Positions 1-9,305 of a stretch of DNA of 33,255 nucleotides are shown here, in pieces. Below the pieces are notes generated by a model. It worked only from the letters and a program-made list of their open reading frames with translations. It ran no database searches and was not told the origin of the DNA. Numbering within the stretch: the stretch's first letter is position 1; each line of letters opens with the position of its first letter. The translations under genes and the position numbers were made by a program. Source of the DNA: Pseudomonadota bacterium (GTDB taxonomy: Bacteria > Pseudomonadota > Gammaproteobacteria > Steroidobacterales > Steroidobacteraceae); assembly GCA_021805275.1 (NCBI GenBank), contig JAJZFQ010000031.1, positions 1-33,255 of the forward strand, written 5' to 3'.

Positions 1-73
1 GACAGTCGACGAGCGTCGTCTTGCCGTGATCGACGTGCGCAATGATGGCGATGTTGCGGATGGGTTGGCTCAT
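1..73 (-). CDS. typA: GTP-binding protein TypA/BipA, N-terminal fragment
   Basis: Only the first 24 codons lie in the window; the gene continues past the left edge. They encode a translational GTPase start: Met-Ser-Gln-Pro, then [18 protein letters not shown], which contains the P-loop (G1) AHVDHGKT. The phrase [15 protein letters not shown] is typical of BipA, a ribosome-associated GTPase used in stress and cold adaptation and in 50S assembly. LepA and EF-G begin differently (for example HIDHGKST or HIDAGKT). The residue after LVD is Cys where Lys is common, a minor variation. The gene diverges from the ABC transporter across about 165 bp. The identification rests on the N-terminus only. Confidence 0.75.
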   Translation of the reverse strand, partial: MSQPIRNIAIIAHVDHGKTTLVDC

Positions 74-237
74 GAGGGGGGCGGGGACCGCAATGCGGCC
101 AGATGACAAAGACTTCGAAGCATAGCATACTTTTGAAGACCTGCCTCCCCGTTGCGTTCGCAAACGGCCACGCCCACGCTAGGCGTCGGTTGGTTCCGGC
201 TTGCGGTCGAGCGGCCACGCCCTCACTCTGAGGAGCA

Positions 238-2088
238 ATGCCGACATCCGCCAGCGCCCGCCGCCCCGCCGCTCCGCCGCCGTCCGAGGGGCTGACCTTG
301 CGGGCTTTCCTCGGGGTCTTCCGCTACAGCCGCCATGCCGTCGAGCTGGTCTGGTCGACCAACCGGGCGCTCACGGTCGGCCTTGCGGCCCTGACGCTGC
401 TCGCCGGCGTGCTTCCGGTCACGGTGGCCTATGCCAGCGGGCGCATCGTCGATGCCGTGGTGGCGGCGATCCGTTCCGGTGGCACGGGGGTGCACGCCGT
501 GATCGGGTGGGTGATCCTGGAAGGGGTGCTGGTGGCGGCGCTCGCCGCGGCGCAGCGCGGCCTGACGCTCTCGCGCTCCCTGCTGCGAGTGCAGCTCGGG
601 CAGCGGGTCAACGAGCTGATCCTCGAGAAGGCGGTGACCCTCGAGCTGCGTCATTTCGAGGATTCGGAATTCTACGACCGGCTGACGCGCGCACGTCGCG
701 AGGCCTCGACTCGGCCGGTGAGTCTGGTGACCCGCACCTTCAGTCTGGCGCAGCACCTGATCGCGCTGGTGAGCTTCGCGGCTCTGCTCGCCGGGTTCTC
801 GCCCTGGGCGGTGCTCGCGCTGCTGCTCGCCGGGGTGCCGGCGTTCATTGCGGAGGCGAAGTTCTCCGGCGATGCGTTCCGCCTGTTCCGCTGGCGCTCC
901 CCCGAGACGCGCATGCAGACCTACCTCGAGACCGTGCTCGCCCGGGAGGACTACGCCAAGGAGGTCAAGCTCTACGGGCTCGGCGCGCGGCTGCTCGAGC
1001 GCTATCGGGACATTTACCGGCGTCTCTATCGCGCCGATCGCGCGCTGACGCTGCGGCGCGGCGCGTGGGGGTTCGTGCTCGGGTTGATCGGAACGCTCAC
1101 TCTGTACGCCGCCTACGCGTGGATCGCCCTCAGCACCGTGCGGCGTGCGATCAGCCTGGGCCACATGACCATGTACCTGGTGGCGTTCCGCCAGGGGCAG
1201 GCGGACGTCTCGGCGATGCTCGCGGCCGTGGGCGGGATGTACGAGGACAACCTGTATCTGTCCACCCTGCATGAGTACCTCGAGACGGACGTGCCGGCGG
1301 CGCCCGGTACGGCGCAGCGCGGTGCGCGACCCGGCGACGGGATTCGCTTCGAGGATGTGAGCTTCTGTTATCCGGGCGCTGAGCGCCCGGCGCTCGAGCA
1401 CATCACCCTGCACGTACCGGCCGGCAGCACGCTCGCTCTGGTCGGGGAGAACGGCTCGGGCAAGACGACGCTGATCAAGCTGCTGACGCGGCTGTACTCA
1501 CCGAGCAACGGGCGGATTCTGCTCGATGGGACTGACCTCACCGAGTGGGACGAGCCGCGGCTGCGCGAGCGCATCGGGGTCATCTTCCAGGATTTCGCCC
1601 GCTACCAGATGCCGCTCGGGCACAACATCGGCGCCGGCGACGAGCGCGCCTTCGAGGACGAGGCTCGGTGGCAGGCGGCGGCCGAACTCGGTCGCGCGAG
1701 CGATTTCATCGCGACGCTGCCCGAGGGCTACCACACGCAGCTCGGCAAATGGTTCGCCGACGGCCGGGAACTCTCCGGCGGGCAGTGGCAGAAGGTGGCC
1801 CTGTCGCGCGCGTTCATGCGGACCAGCGCCGATGTACTGGTGCTCGATGAGCCGACCGCATCGATGGATGCGCAGGCCGAAGCCGAGGTGTTCGATCACG
1901 TCCGCGAACTCGGCGGCGAGCGCATGGTCCTCCTCATCTCGCACCGCTTCTCGACGGTGCGGCGGGCTGACCGAATCGTGGTGCTCGAGCACGGCCGCAT
2001 CCTCGAGCAGGGCTCGCACGAGGCGCTGATGCGCGCCGATGGCATCTATGCGCGGCTGTTCGACCTGCAGGCCCGCGGCTACCGCTGA
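238..2088 (+). CDS. ABC transporter, fused permease/ATP-binding protein (exporter type)
   Basis: A 616-aa half-transporter of the ABC exporter class: an N-terminal membrane domain (about residues 30-330, several hydrophobic helices) followed by a nucleotide-binding domain (about 350-610). Visible ATPase motifs are Walker A GENGSGKTT near residue 403, the signature LSGGQ near 512, Walker B VLVLDEPTA near 538 and the switch histidine in LISHRFST near 568. Such proteins dimerise in the inner membrane and export lipids, peptides or drugs; the substrate cannot be told from sequence. GAGGAG just upstream supports the ATG at 238. The gene stands alone, and its end overlaps the convergent DUF6491 gene by 10 bp. 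Confidence 0.9.
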   Translation: MPTSASARRPAAPPPSEGLTLRAFLGVFRYSRHAVELVWSTNRALTVGLAALTLLAGVLPVTVAYASGRIVDAVVAAIRSGGTGVHAVIGWVILEGVLVAALAAAQRGLTLSRSLLRVQLGQRVNELILEKAVTLELRHFEDSEFYDRLTRARREASTRPVSLVTRTFSLAQHLIALVSFAALLAGFSPWAVLALLLAGVPAFIAEAKFSGDAFRLFRWRSPETRMQTYLETVLAREDYAKEVKLYGLGARLLERYRDIYRRLYRADRALTLRRGAWGFVLGLIGTLTLYAAYAWIALSTVRRAISLGHMTMYLVAFRQGQADVSAMLAAVGGMYEDNLYLSTLHEYLETDVPAAPGTAQRGARPGDGIRFEDVSFCYPGAERPALEHITLHVPAGSTLALVGENGSGKTTLIKLLTRLYSPSNGRILLDGTDLTEWDEPRLRERIGVIFQDFARYQMPLGHNIGAGDERAFEDEARWQAAAELGRASDFIATLPEGYHTQLGKWFADGRELSGGQWQKVALSRAFMRTSADVLVLDEPTASMDAQAEAEVFDHVRELGGERMVLLISHRFSTVRRADRIVVLEHGRILEQGSHEALMRADGIYARLFDLQARGYR

Positions 2089-2516
2089 GTCTTGCCGGCG
2101 GCCTTGGGGCGATGCGCATCGCGCTGCATGCGCCGGTAGTCGATCGGCTGGATGGTCGAGATCATGCAGCGCCAGCCGTCTGCCGTGACGAAGTCGAAGC
2201 GCGCTTGCACGGTGTTGACCGTCGAGGTGATGCCGATGTGACGGGCGAACATCAGATCGGTGCAGGGGTGGAACACGGTCACCAGATAGGGCTGATCGAG
2301 ATCGGTCCACACCAGCAGCTTATCGCGTGCCAGCGGGGACCAGCTCTTGTAGCCGGTGTTCCACGTGAACTCGTGGACCGGCTTGCCCGCATAGGCCTCG
2401 TAGCGGTGCAGTCGGGCGCTCTGGCGCTGGGCCAGCGGAATGCCCGAACAGGACGCGAGCGTGAGCGCCGCGGCAAGCAGTGCCGTGCTGAGCAGTCGTT
2501 CGATCGAGGGTCGCAT
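2079..2516 (-). CDS. DUF6491-like lipoprotein
   Basis: A 145-aa predicted lipoprotein. Residues 1-22 form a signal peptide with a lipobox (LASC, Cys about 23), so the mature protein should be lipidated and held in a membrane on the periplasmic side. The body (RYEAYAGKPV, KSWSPLARDKLLVWT, then HIGITSTVNTVQARFDFV) resembles DUF6491 proteins of Xanthomonadales-like bacteria, whose function is unknown. That family match is from memory. The longer open frame continues upstream, but AGGAG sits a few bases before the ATG at 2516 and the signal peptide begins there, which fixes the start. Its stop overlaps the convergent ABC transporter. Confidence 0.75.
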   Translation of the reverse strand: MRPSIERLLSTALLAAALTLASCSGIPLAQRQSARLHRYEAYAGKPVHEFTWNTGYKSWSPLARDKLLVWTDLDQPYLVTVFHPCTDLMFARHIGITSTVNTVQARFDFVTADGWRCMISTIQPIDYRRMQRDAHRPKAAGKTQR

Positions 2517-2590
2517 GAGGCCCACTCCTTTCCAATGGCCGCGCCCGCTTAGGATAACGCGCGGCGCGGCGCACAGTTGACGGTCGGTGC

Positions 2591-4486
2591 CTATTCGGGG
2601 GTCAGCACGAGCACGCTGAGCGGCGGCAGGCGCAGCGCGAGCGAATACGGCCGGCCGTGCAGGGCGTGCTCCACGGCGTCGGTGCCACCGAGGTTGCCGA
2701 TGCCGCTGCCGCCGTACTCCGGAGCGTCGCTGTTGAGCCGCTCGATCCATCGGCCGCCGAACGGGACGCCAATGCGGTAATGCTCGCGCGGCACGGGCGT
2801 GAAATTGCAGGCGATCAGCGCGACCTCGCGCGGCCCGTCGCCGCGACGCAGGTAGACCAGCACGCTGTCATCGGCGTTGTCGCAGTCGATCCATTCGAAC
2901 CCCTCGGCGGTGAAGTCGCGCGCGTGCAGCGCCGGCAGCGAGCGGTACAGCCGGTTCAGGTCTCGCACCCAGCACTGCACGCCCTGGTGGGGTGCGTACT
3001 GCAGCAGGTGCCACTCGAGGCTCTGCTCGTGCTGCCACTCGCGGGTCTGGGCGAACTCCCCGCCCATGAACAGCAGCTTCTTCCCGGGGTGGGTCCAGAG
3101 GTACCCGTAGAGCAGCCGCAGGTTCGCGAAGCGCTGCCACTCATCCCCGGCCATCTTGCCGATCAGAGCGCCCTTGCCGTGCACCACCTCGTCGTGCGAG
3201 AGCGGCAGCACGAAGTTCTCGCTGAACGCGTACCACAGGCTGAAGGTGATTTGGTGATGGTGGAATTTGCGGTAGACCGGATCGGCTGCGAAGTACTTCA
3301 GCGTGTCGTGCATCCAGCCCATGTTCCACTTCATACCGAACCCGAGGCCGCCAAGATGCGTCGGGCGCGAGACCATCGGCCAGGCGGTCGATTCCTCCGC
3401 GACGGTCTGGGTGTCGGGATGATCGCGGTACACGGACTGGTTCAGCAGCTTCAGGAACTCGACCGCCTCGAGGTTCTCGTGGCCGCCGTAGCGGTTCGCA
3501 ATCCACTCGCCGTCCTTGCGCGCGTAGTCGAGATAGAGCATCGAGGCGACGGCATCGACGCGCAGCGCATCGATATGGTAGACCTCGAGCCAGAACAGCG
3601 CGTTGCTCAGCAGGAAGTTACGCACTTCCGCGCGGCCGTAGTTGAAGATCGAACTCTTCCAGTCCGGGTGATGCCCCTGGCGCGGATCGGCATGCTCGTA
3701 GAGATGCGTGCCGTCGAAGAATGCGAGCCCATGCTGGTCGGCGGGGAAGTGCGAGGGGACCCAGTCGAGAATGACGCCGATGCCGCGCTGGTGCAGGTAA
3801 TCGACGAAATACATGAAATCCTGCGGTGTGCCGTAGCGCGAGGTCGGCGCGAAGTACCCCGTGACCTGGTAGCCCCACGAGCCGTAGAACGGGTGCTCCA
3901 TGACCGGCAGCAGCTCGACGTGGGTGAAGCCCAGGTCGGTGACGTGCGCGGCGACCGCCTCGGCAAGCTCGCGGTAATTCAGCGAGCGGTTGTCCTCCTC
4001 GGGCTTGCGCCGGAAGGAACCGAGGTGCAGCTCGTAGATCGACCACGGTGCGCCGAGGGATTGCCGCTGTGCGCGCTGGCTAAGCCACTGCCCGTCGCTC
4101 CAGTCGTAGGCGAGATCGCAGACGACCGATGCGGTGCGCGGCGGGGTCTCGCAGCGGAAGGCGAAAGGATCGCTCTTGTCGACCGTGTAGCCCTGATGAT
4201 GGGAGACTATGTGATACTTGTAGAGCGTGCCGGCGCCCAAGCCCGGCACGAATGCATCCCAGATGCCCGAGGAGTCCGGCCGCGGCGCGAGCGGATGAGC
4301 GAGCGGGTCCCACGCGTTGAAATCGCCGATGACGGTGACCGTGGCGGCATTCGGCGCCCAGACCGCGAAATACGTGCCCGCCGCCCGCCCGCCGTGTGCC
4401 GGCAGCAGGTGCGCGCCGAGCTTCTCGTAGGCCCGGCCGTGCGTCCCTTCACGAAACAGGTAAATGTCATGTTCAGTGAGCAGCAC
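2591..4486 (-). CDS. glgB: 1,4-alpha-glucan branching enzyme GlgB
   Basis: A 631-aa glycogen branching enzyme (GH13 family). It cuts alpha-1,4 glucan chains and rejoins them by alpha-1,6 bonds in the cytoplasm. The N-terminal part (about 35-120, with [19 protein letters not shown]) is the carbohydrate-binding CBM48 domain. The catalytic barrel shows YELHLGSF, the nucleophile Asp311 in LRVDAVAS, the acid/base Glu364 in AEEST and Asp432 in [10 protein letters not shown]. At 631 aa it is shorter than the E. coli enzyme (728 aa) and lacks the extra N-terminal N1 module, a common short form. No other glycogen gene is nearby. It diverges from the glycerophosphodiesterase across 29 bp, so the two promoters must overlap or lie within the genes. 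Confidence 0.95.
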   Translation of the reverse strand: MLLTEHDIYLFREGTHGRAYEKLGAHLLPAHGGRAAGTYFAVWAPNAATVTVIGDFNAWDPLAHPLAPRPDSSGIWDAFVPGLGAGTLYKYHIVSHHQGYTVDKSDPFAFRCETPPRTASVVCDLAYDWSDGQWLSQRAQRQSLGAPWSIYELHLGSFRRKPEEDNRSLNYRELAEAVAAHVTDLGFTHVELLPVMEHPFYGSWGYQVTGYFAPTSRYGTPQDFMYFVDYLHQRGIGVILDWVPSHFPADQHGLAFFDGTHLYEHADPRQGHHPDWKSSIFNYGRAEVRNFLLSNALFWLEVYHIDALRVDAVASMLYLDYARKDGEWIANRYGGHENLEAVEFLKLLNQSVYRDHPDTQTVAEESTAWPMVSRPTHLGGLGFGMKWNMGWMHDTLKYFAADPVYRKFHHHQITFSLWYAFSENFVLPLSHDEVVHGKGALIGKMAGDEWQRFANLRLLYGYLWTHPGKKLLFMGGEFAQTREWQHEQSLEWHLLQYAPHQGVQCWVRDLNRLYRSLPALHARDFTAEGFEWIDCDNADDSVLVYLRRGDGPREVALIACNFTPVPREHYRIGVPFGGRWIERLNSDAPEYGGSGIGNLGGTDAVEHALHGRPYSLALRLPPLSVLVLTPE

Positions 4487-4515
4487 GGCCCGAGTGTAGC
4501 AACTGGGCTGCCGTC

Positions 4516-5568
4516 ATGCCTCTGGTGATTGCACATCGCGGCGCGAGCGGCTACCTGCCGGAGCACACGCTGGCGGCGTACTACCTGGCGCTGCAGCAGG
4601 GCGCGGACGCATTTGAGCCGGACCTGGTCATGACGCGCGACGGCGTGCTGGTGGCGCGGCACGAGAACGAGCTCAGTGGTACGACGGACGTGGCGCGGCA
4701 TGCTCGGTTCGCCTCCCGACGGGTCACCAAGCAGATCGACGGCGAGGCGGTCACGGGCTGGTTCAGCGAGGATTTCACCCTCGAGGAGCTGAAGAGTCTG
4801 CGCACGCGTGAGCGCATCGGGGCGCTGCGCCCGGAGAATTGCCGCTTCGACGGCCAGTTCGAGATCGCCACGTTCGAGGAGATTCTGCGGCTGCGCGCCG
4901 CGGTACAGCGCGAGCGGGAGTACGCGGCCGCCCTCGGCGGTCGGCTGCCGCCGCCACCGATCGTGCTGGTGGCGGAGCTGAAGCATCCGAGCCACTTTGC
5001 CGCCTGCGGTCTGGAGATGACCGGTGCTCTGCTGCGCGCGCTCGAGGCGCACGGCGGCACGGCGCCTGAGTCCGGCGTGCTCCTGGAGTCGTTCGAGACC
5101 GGCATCCTGCGCACCCTGAAGCGGCTGACGGGCGTGCCGTTGGTGCAGCTGCTGGAGAGCGCAGGCGCCCCGGAGGATGTGCGCCGGGCGGGCGGCACGC
5201 AGACCTTCGCGCAGATGACGCAGCCGGCCGGTCTGGCCGACATCGCCACCTACGCCGCGGGCATCGGTCCGGAAAAATCTCTTCTCATCCCGCGTGAGGC
5301 CTCGGGGCGGCTGGCGCACCCGACGCGGCTCATCGCCGACAGTCACGCGCAGGGCCTCAAGGTGATCCCGTGGACGTTCCGCGCCGAAAACGCCTTCCTG
5401 CCGGCCGAGGCGCGCAGCGGTGGAGCGGATCGGGAGCGGGGCGATCTCGCCTGGGAAATCACCCGTTTTCTGGCGATCGGCGTCGACGGATTCTTCACGG
5501 ACCAACCCGACATCGGCGTGCGCGCCCGTGCGGCGTTCCTCGAACGGACGGAGCACCCAGTGGCTTGA
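4516..5568 (+). CDS. Glycerophosphodiester phosphodiesterase
   Basis: A 350-aa member of the GDPD family, which splits glycerophosphodiesters (from phospholipid breakdown) into sn-glycerol 3-phosphate and an alcohol. Active-site residues are visible: His7-Arg8 in AHRGASGYLPEHT, Glu34 and Asp36 in FEPDLVMT, and His49 in ARHE. The barrel ends with the typical VIPWTFRAEN and a final DGFFTDQPD. There is no signal peptide, so it is probably cytoplasmic (UgpQ-like in location), although its long insertions are more like periplasmic GlpQ. The ATG at 4516 puts the HRG motif where the family expects it. No glycerol-phosphate transporter is adjacent. Confidence 0.9.
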   Translation: MPLVIAHRGASGYLPEHTLAAYYLALQQGADAFEPDLVMTRDGVLVARHENELSGTTDVARHARFASRRVTKQIDGEAVTGWFSEDFTLEELKSLRTRERIGALRPENCRFDGQFEIATFEEILRLRAAVQREREYAAALGGRLPPPPIVLVAELKHPSHFAACGLEMTGALLRALEAHGGTAPESGVLLESFETGILRTLKRLTGVPLVQLLESAGAPEDVRRAGGTQTFAQMTQPAGLADIATYAAGIGPEKSLLIPREASGRLAHPTRLIADSHAQGLKVIPWTFRAENAFLPAEARSGGADRERGDLAWEITRFLAIGVDGFFTDQPDIGVRARAAFLERTEHPVA

Positions 5569-5647
5569 CCTGGAGCGGACCGCGGCGTCGCGGCCATGCC
5601 TGCGGGTCCTTTGCCGTATACTGGCGGCCTGTGGGAGAAGATGGCCC

Positions 5648-5947
5648 ATGACTGAAATCGCCGATACCTTCGATTCTGCCTTCACCAAAGCCGTCGATCT
5701 GGGCAACAAGATCGCGGACAAAGACCGGGACGCCGACCTGTGGGACATCGCCGACGGATTGCTCGCCGGTGCGCTGCAGTATTGGCTCTATTCGCGCCAG
5801 CCGTGCGGCGATCCGCGCTGCCAGGACTGCATGCCGATCAGCACGGCCGAGGGCCGCATGGCGGAGCTGAAGCGGCTGATCGAGCAGCTGGCGGCCGAGA
5901 GCGAATATTTCCACACCCCGACGGATTCGAACGCCGGTCGCGCGTAG
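5648..5947 (+). CDS. Small conserved-looking protein with a Cys cluster, function unknown
   Basis: A 99-aa soluble acidic protein that I do not recognise. It starts at an ATG preceded by GGGAGAAG at good spacing; the open frame is longer, but its upstream part overlaps the end of the phosphodiesterase gene in another frame. The notable feature is a tight three-cysteine motif, CGDPRCQDC, near residues 53-61, followed by a helical acidic tail. The spacing C-x5-C-x2-C could bind zinc or iron-sulfur, but nothing else points to a function. It lies 58 bp before the ferredoxin-NADP reductase on the same strand; a likely separate -10 element between them suggests they need not be one operon. Confidence 0.7.
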   Translation: MTEIADTFDSAFTKAVDLGNKIADKDRDADLWDIADGLLAGALQYWLYSRQPCGDPRCQDCMPISTAEGRMAELKRLIEQLAAESEYFHTPTDSNAGRA

Positions 5948-5972
5948 GGGCGCATCCCGTACCCAAGCTCGG

Positions 5973-5978
5973 TAAAAT
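5973..5978 (+). promoter_or_regulatory. Candidate -10 element for the ferredoxin-NADP reductase
   Basis: TAAAAT lies about 28 bases before the GTG start in an otherwise GC-rich stretch and resembles a sigma-70 -10 box. No good -35 box is visible at 17 bp, so this is a tentative promoter for the reductase-tesB pair. Confidence 0.35.
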
Positions 5979-6005
5979 GGCCGCTTTGCACCCAGCGGGG
6001 ACGAA

Positions 6006-7073
6006 GTGAGCCAAGTGAGCACGCAAAGCGCAGCGCCGCAGGCCGGCGCGCCGATCGATGCCGAGGTCGTGATCATCGGCGCCGGGCCCTGTGGACTGTT
6101 CCAGGTATTCGAGCTGGGTCTGCTCGGCATCGGCGCCCACCTCGTCGATTCCCTGGCGCATCCGGGCGGTCAATGCACCGAGCTGTATCCGCAGAAGCCC
6201 ATCTACGACATTCCGGCGCTGCCGGTGTGCGGTGCGCAGGAGCTGATCGACCGGCTGCTCGAGCAGATCAAGCCGTTCCATCCTCAGTTTCACCTCGGCC
6301 AGGAAGTCACCGAGCTCTCGCGCCGAGCGGATGGGCGCTTCGATCTGCGCACGGCCGCCGGTACGCACTTCAACGCCGGCACGGTGGTGCTCGCCGCCGG
6401 CGTCGGTTCGTTCCAGCCGCGGCGCATCGGCCTCGAGGGTGCCGAGGCCTTCGAGGGCGACGCCATTCACTACCGGGTCCGTGAGGCCGCGGCGTTCGCC
6501 GGCAAGGACATCGTGGTTTTCGGCGGCGGCGACTCCGCGCTCGACTGGACGCTCGAGCTTCTCGAGCGGGCCAAGAGCCTCACCCTGGTGCATCGCCGGG
6601 CGGAGTTCCGTGCCGCTCCGGCGTCGGTGGCCAAGATGCGCGAGGCGGTGGCGGCCGGGCGCATGCGCTGTTACGAGGCCGTGCCGCACGCGCTCAGCAG
6701 CTCAGCGCAGCGCCTGAGCGGGGTCACCGTGAAGCGCCCCGATGGGGCGCTCGAGACGCTCGCGGCCGAGCAGGTGCTGGTGTTCTTCGGACTGCATCCG
6801 AAGCTCGGGCCGATCGCCGAGTGGGGCCTGGAACTCGAGAAGCGCGCCCTGAAGGTCGACACTGAGAAGTTTCAGACCAACGTGCCGGGGGTGTTCGCCG
6901 TCGGCGACATCAACACCTACCCCGGCAAGAAGAAGCTGATTCTCTCGGGCTTCCACGAGGCGGCACTGGCGGCCTTCGCGATCCAGCACCACCTGTATCC
7001 GCAGAAGCGGCAGTTTCTCCAGTACACGACCACGAGCCCGATCATGCATCAGCGGCTCGGCGTGCCCGATTGA
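6006..7073 (+). CDS. Type-2 ferredoxin--NADP(+) reductase
   Basis: A 355-aa FAD enzyme of the thioredoxin-reductase fold. The FAD-binding Rossmann motif VVIIGAGPCGLF lies near residues 21-32 and the NADPH-binding motif VVFGGGDSALDW about residues 168-179. It lacks the CxxC redox pair of thioredoxin reductase. HPGGQCTELYPQKPIYDIP and GDINTYPGKKKLILSGFHE are characteristic of the YumC-like FNR2 family, which passes electrons between NADPH and ferredoxin or flavodoxin. Translation begins at GTG 6006. The stop lies about 30 bases before the tesB ATG, so the two are probably co-transcribed. Confidence 0.88.
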   Translation: MSQVSTQSAAPQAGAPIDAEVVIIGAGPCGLFQVFELGLLGIGAHLVDSLAHPGGQCTELYPQKPIYDIPALPVCGAQELIDRLLEQIKPFHPQFHLGQEVTELSRRADGRFDLRTAAGTHFNAGTVVLAAGVGSFQPRRIGLEGAEAFEGDAIHYRVREAAAFAGKDIVVFGGGDSALDWTLELLERAKSLTLVHRRAEFRAAPASVAKMREAVAAGRMRCYEAVPHALSSSAQRLSGVTVKRPDGALETLAAEQVLVFFGLHPKLGPIAEWGLELEKRALKVDTEKFQTNVPGVFAVGDINTYPGKKKLILSGFHEAALAAFAIQHHLYPQKRQFLQYTTTSPIMHQRLGVPD

Positions 7074-7102
7074 CCGTCTCGTCCGGCAAGGGGAGCGACC
7101 CG

Positions 7103-7972
7103 ATGGATCCGCGACTGGCCGATTTGATCTCGCTGCTCGATCTGGAGCGGCTCGAGGTCGATCTGTTCCGCGGCGAGAGCCGCGACATTGGCAGCCCGCA
7201 GGTGTTCGGCGGCCAGGTGCTCGGCCAGGCGCTCACGGCCGCCACCGCCACGGTCGAGGGACGGACCGTGCACTCGCTGCACGCGTACTTCCTGCGCCGC
7301 GGGGATTTCAGCGCGCCGATCGTCTATCAGGTGGATCGCAGTCTCGACGGGCACTCGTTCTGCAACCGCCGCGTGGTCGCGATCCAGCACGGCGCGCCGA
7401 TCTTCAACATGGCCGCCTCGTTCCAGATCCCCGAGGAAGGCTTCGAGCATCAGACCGCGATGCCCGCCGTGCCGCCGCCCGAATCGCTGCCGGACGCGAG
7501 CCGCCCGCCGCCGGATCTGCTCGAGCGGCTGCCGCAGGCCGTGCGCCGCTTCCTCGAGCGGCCGCGGCCGTTCGAGTTTCGGCTGGTGCAGCCGATGGAG
7601 TCGCTCGCCGCCGGGGTGGGCACGCCGGCGCGTCAGGTCTGGTTCCGTGCCGTCGATGCGTTGCCCGCGGACGAGGGCCTGCATCGGCGGTTGCTGGCCT
7701 ATCTGTCGGATTACTTCCTGCTCGATACGGCGACGCTGCCGCACGGCAAGTCCTCATTCAGCGGCGCGCTGGTGATGGCGAGCATCGATCACGCCATGTG
7801 GTTTCACCGGCCGCTGCGGGTCGATGATTGGCTGCTCTACGCGGTGGAGAGCCCGAGTGCCTCCGGTGCGCGCGGATTCGCGCGGGCCGGTGTCTATGCG
7901 CGCGACGGCCGGCTGGTCGCGAGCACGGCGCAGGAAGGACTGGTGCGGCTGCGCCGCACGGCACCGCCGTAG
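7103..7972 (+). CDS. tesB: Acyl-CoA thioesterase II (TesB)
   Basis: A 289-aa double hot-dog thioesterase that hydrolyses acyl-CoA to free fatty acid and CoA in the cytoplasm. Family marks include QVFGGQVLGQAL near 33-44, FNMAASFQ near 101-108 and SIDHAMWFHRPL near 227-238. The E. coli triad is Asp204-Thr228-Gln278. With the same spacing, the matching residues here are Asp203, Ser227 and Gln277, a conservative Thr-to-Ser change (alignment by spacing only). The ATG at 7103, with AAGGGGAG upstream, is preferred over a TTG at 7070 that overlaps the reductase stop. A long hairpin follows the gene. Confidence 0.92.
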   Translation: MDPRLADLISLLDLERLEVDLFRGESRDIGSPQVFGGQVLGQALTAATATVEGRTVHSLHAYFLRRGDFSAPIVYQVDRSLDGHSFCNRRVVAIQHGAPIFNMAASFQIPEEGFEHQTAMPAVPPPESLPDASRPPPDLLERLPQAVRRFLERPRPFEFRLVQPMESLAAGVGTPARQVWFRAVDALPADEGLHRRLLAYLSDYFLLDTATLPHGKSSFSGALVMASIDHAMWFHRPLRVDDWLLYAVESPSASGARGFARAGVYARDGRLVASTAQEGLVRLRRTAPP

Positions 7973-7974
7973 CC

Positions 7975-8001
7975 GTTGCGGCTGCCCCGGGCGGCCGCAA
8001 C
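7975..8001. terminator. Hairpin between convergent genes, likely bidirectional terminator
   Basis: GTTGCGGC and GCCGCAAC form an 8-bp perfect stem, with an inner GC-rich part that can also pair. It fills the 49-bp gap between the stops of tesB and the convergent membrane protein. There is no clear T-run, so it may stop or stabilise transcripts from either side rather than act as a classic intrinsic terminator. Confidence 0.5.
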
Positions 8002-8021
8002 GTCGGTCAATGGCAGGGAAC

Positions 8022-8579
8022 TCAGACCGCGCGACGCTGCGCGTGAGCGGCAAGCGAACGGCCGGCGGTACGGCCCGACGTCAGTGCGCCCACCAGCACC
8101 AGGGCCGAGTACGTCGCGCCGTTCAGCACGAATACCTGGGTCAGGATGCCGGGGGTGAAGGCGCCGCTGGCGCCGCCGACCACGCGGCTGACGGCCCACA
8201 GCAGGCCCTCATAGAGGCCGAACGCGCTGAGATAGGTCGCGAGGATGCCTGCTGCACCTGGCACGCGCCGGGCTGCGGCACTCGCAGCCGCCGTCGCCAC
8301 CAGCAGCGCCGCGCCGACCAGCGCACCCCAGCCGAAGGCCGCAAGGCTGACCGGGAAGCGCAGCAGCGTGAAGCCGATGACTTCCGTAGCGAGCCACAGC
8401 GCGGCGGTGAACGCCAGCGCCTGGCCGCGGCTCTGGCGCAGCGCACAGATCGCGCCGAAGGCGACCAGCGGCACGGCGCAGGTCAGTCCCACGCTGAACA
8501 GCAGCGTGGTGAGCAAAAATGCCGCGAGCCATGCGGCGCGCACGCCCCAGGATGCGGATGAGCGATGGTGGTCAATCAT
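8022..8579 (-). CDS. Integral membrane protein, function unknown
   Basis: A 185-aa very hydrophobic protein with about five or six predicted membrane helices and a short basic C-terminal tail. I do not recognise a family. The open frame reaches further upstream, but the ATG at 8579 has AAGAGGT a few bases before it and the first helix follows soon after a polar start (MIDHHRSS), so this start is preferred. It is a single gene: tesB converges on it downstream, and about 285 bp without a convincing gene lie upstream. The general build suits a small transporter or membrane chaperone, but no substrate can be inferred. Confidence 0.7.
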   Translation of the reverse strand: MIDHHRSSASWGVRAAWLAAFLLTTLLFSVGLTCAVPLVAFGAICALRQSRGQALAFTAALWLATEVIGFTLLRFPVSLAAFGWGALVGAALLVATAAASAAARRVPGAAGILATYLSAFGLYEGLLWAVSRVVGGASGAFTPGILTQVFVLNGATYSALVLVGALTSGRTAGRSLAAHAQRRAV

Positions 8580-8864
8580 AAGGTACCTCTTGCAGTCATT
8601 GTACCGTGTCGCTCGCGCACCCGCAGCCCGCCGGATGCTCGCGCCGAGCACTCATTCCCCCGAACGGCCACCCGGGGAGTCCCGCGCCGAGGCCGAACGG
8701 CTGCGAATGGAGGCCCTGCAGGCGTTTGGGGTGGCGCTCGCGGAGGTGCGGGGCCGCCGGTGGCCGCGGCGCGCGGTGTTGGCAGCCGCAGAGCCCAGCG
8801 GCCGCCCTGCAGGTTCACTTTCCTGCCGCGTGTGTTGAGGCCGGGGATCCGGTGCGCCGCTGCG

Positions 8865-9305
8865 TTACGGGAGCGAGTCGCGCCGGCGGCGGCGCGCGAT
8901 CCAGCACTCATCGGCGAGGTTCATGGTCGAGACCGTCGAGAGCAGGATGACCATCACGAGCGTGGTGTGTGAGAGCGCCTCGTGCAGCACGAAACCGGCG
9001 GCGCCGAGATTGAACACGAGCAGCAGCACTGCGATCAGTCGGAGCGAGTGCACACTGCCGCGTTGCTCATTTGCGGCCGGAAAGAAGATGCCGAAGTTCT
9101 CGGCGTGCCGGTGCAGCAGCAAATGCAGAAGCGCGCTCAGTACGCCGAGGCCCAATAGCACGGGCAGCACGAGATGGGCGAGGGCCGCACCGCCGTAGCG
9201 CAACCGGAAGCACCCCAACGGCACTGTCCAGCTGGCCAGGGCGGCCGTGGCGAGCAGTTGCGCGGTGAGCTCGTGGCGGGGCGCGAAACCGCGTGCGGTG
9301 CTCAT
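8865..9305 (-). CDS. Small membrane protein coupled to the FAD-linked dehydrogenase
   Basis: A 146-aa protein with four likely membrane helices (about residues 15-35, 40-65, 88-108, 112-130) and an Arg-rich C-terminal end (ARRRRRDS). I do not recognise a family. Its ATG overlaps the stop of the upstream FAD-linked dehydrogenase by 4 bp (ATGA), which implies translational coupling and a joint role or joint control. Because such dehydrogenases feed electrons into the respiratory chain, a membrane partner is conceivable, but that is inference from position alone. Confidence 0.65.
   Translation of the reverse strand: MSTARGFAPRHELTAQLLATAALASWTVPLGCFRLRYGGAALAHLVLPVLLGLGVLSALLHLLLHRHAENFGIFFPAANEQRGSVHSLRLIAVLLLVFNLGAAGFVLHEALSHTTLVMVILLSTVSTMNLADECWIARRRRRDSLP

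Noticed and set aside
2657..4528. Plus-strand open frame of 623 codons
   Set aside because: It is the antisense shadow of glgB, whose catalytic motifs are clear on the minus strand; long antisense frames are expected at this GC content.
8635..8838. Possible 67-codon plus-strand ORF between the two membrane protein genes
   Set aside because: It has a plausible helical middle part but no ribosome binding site and no recognisable similarity; too weak to list as a gene.
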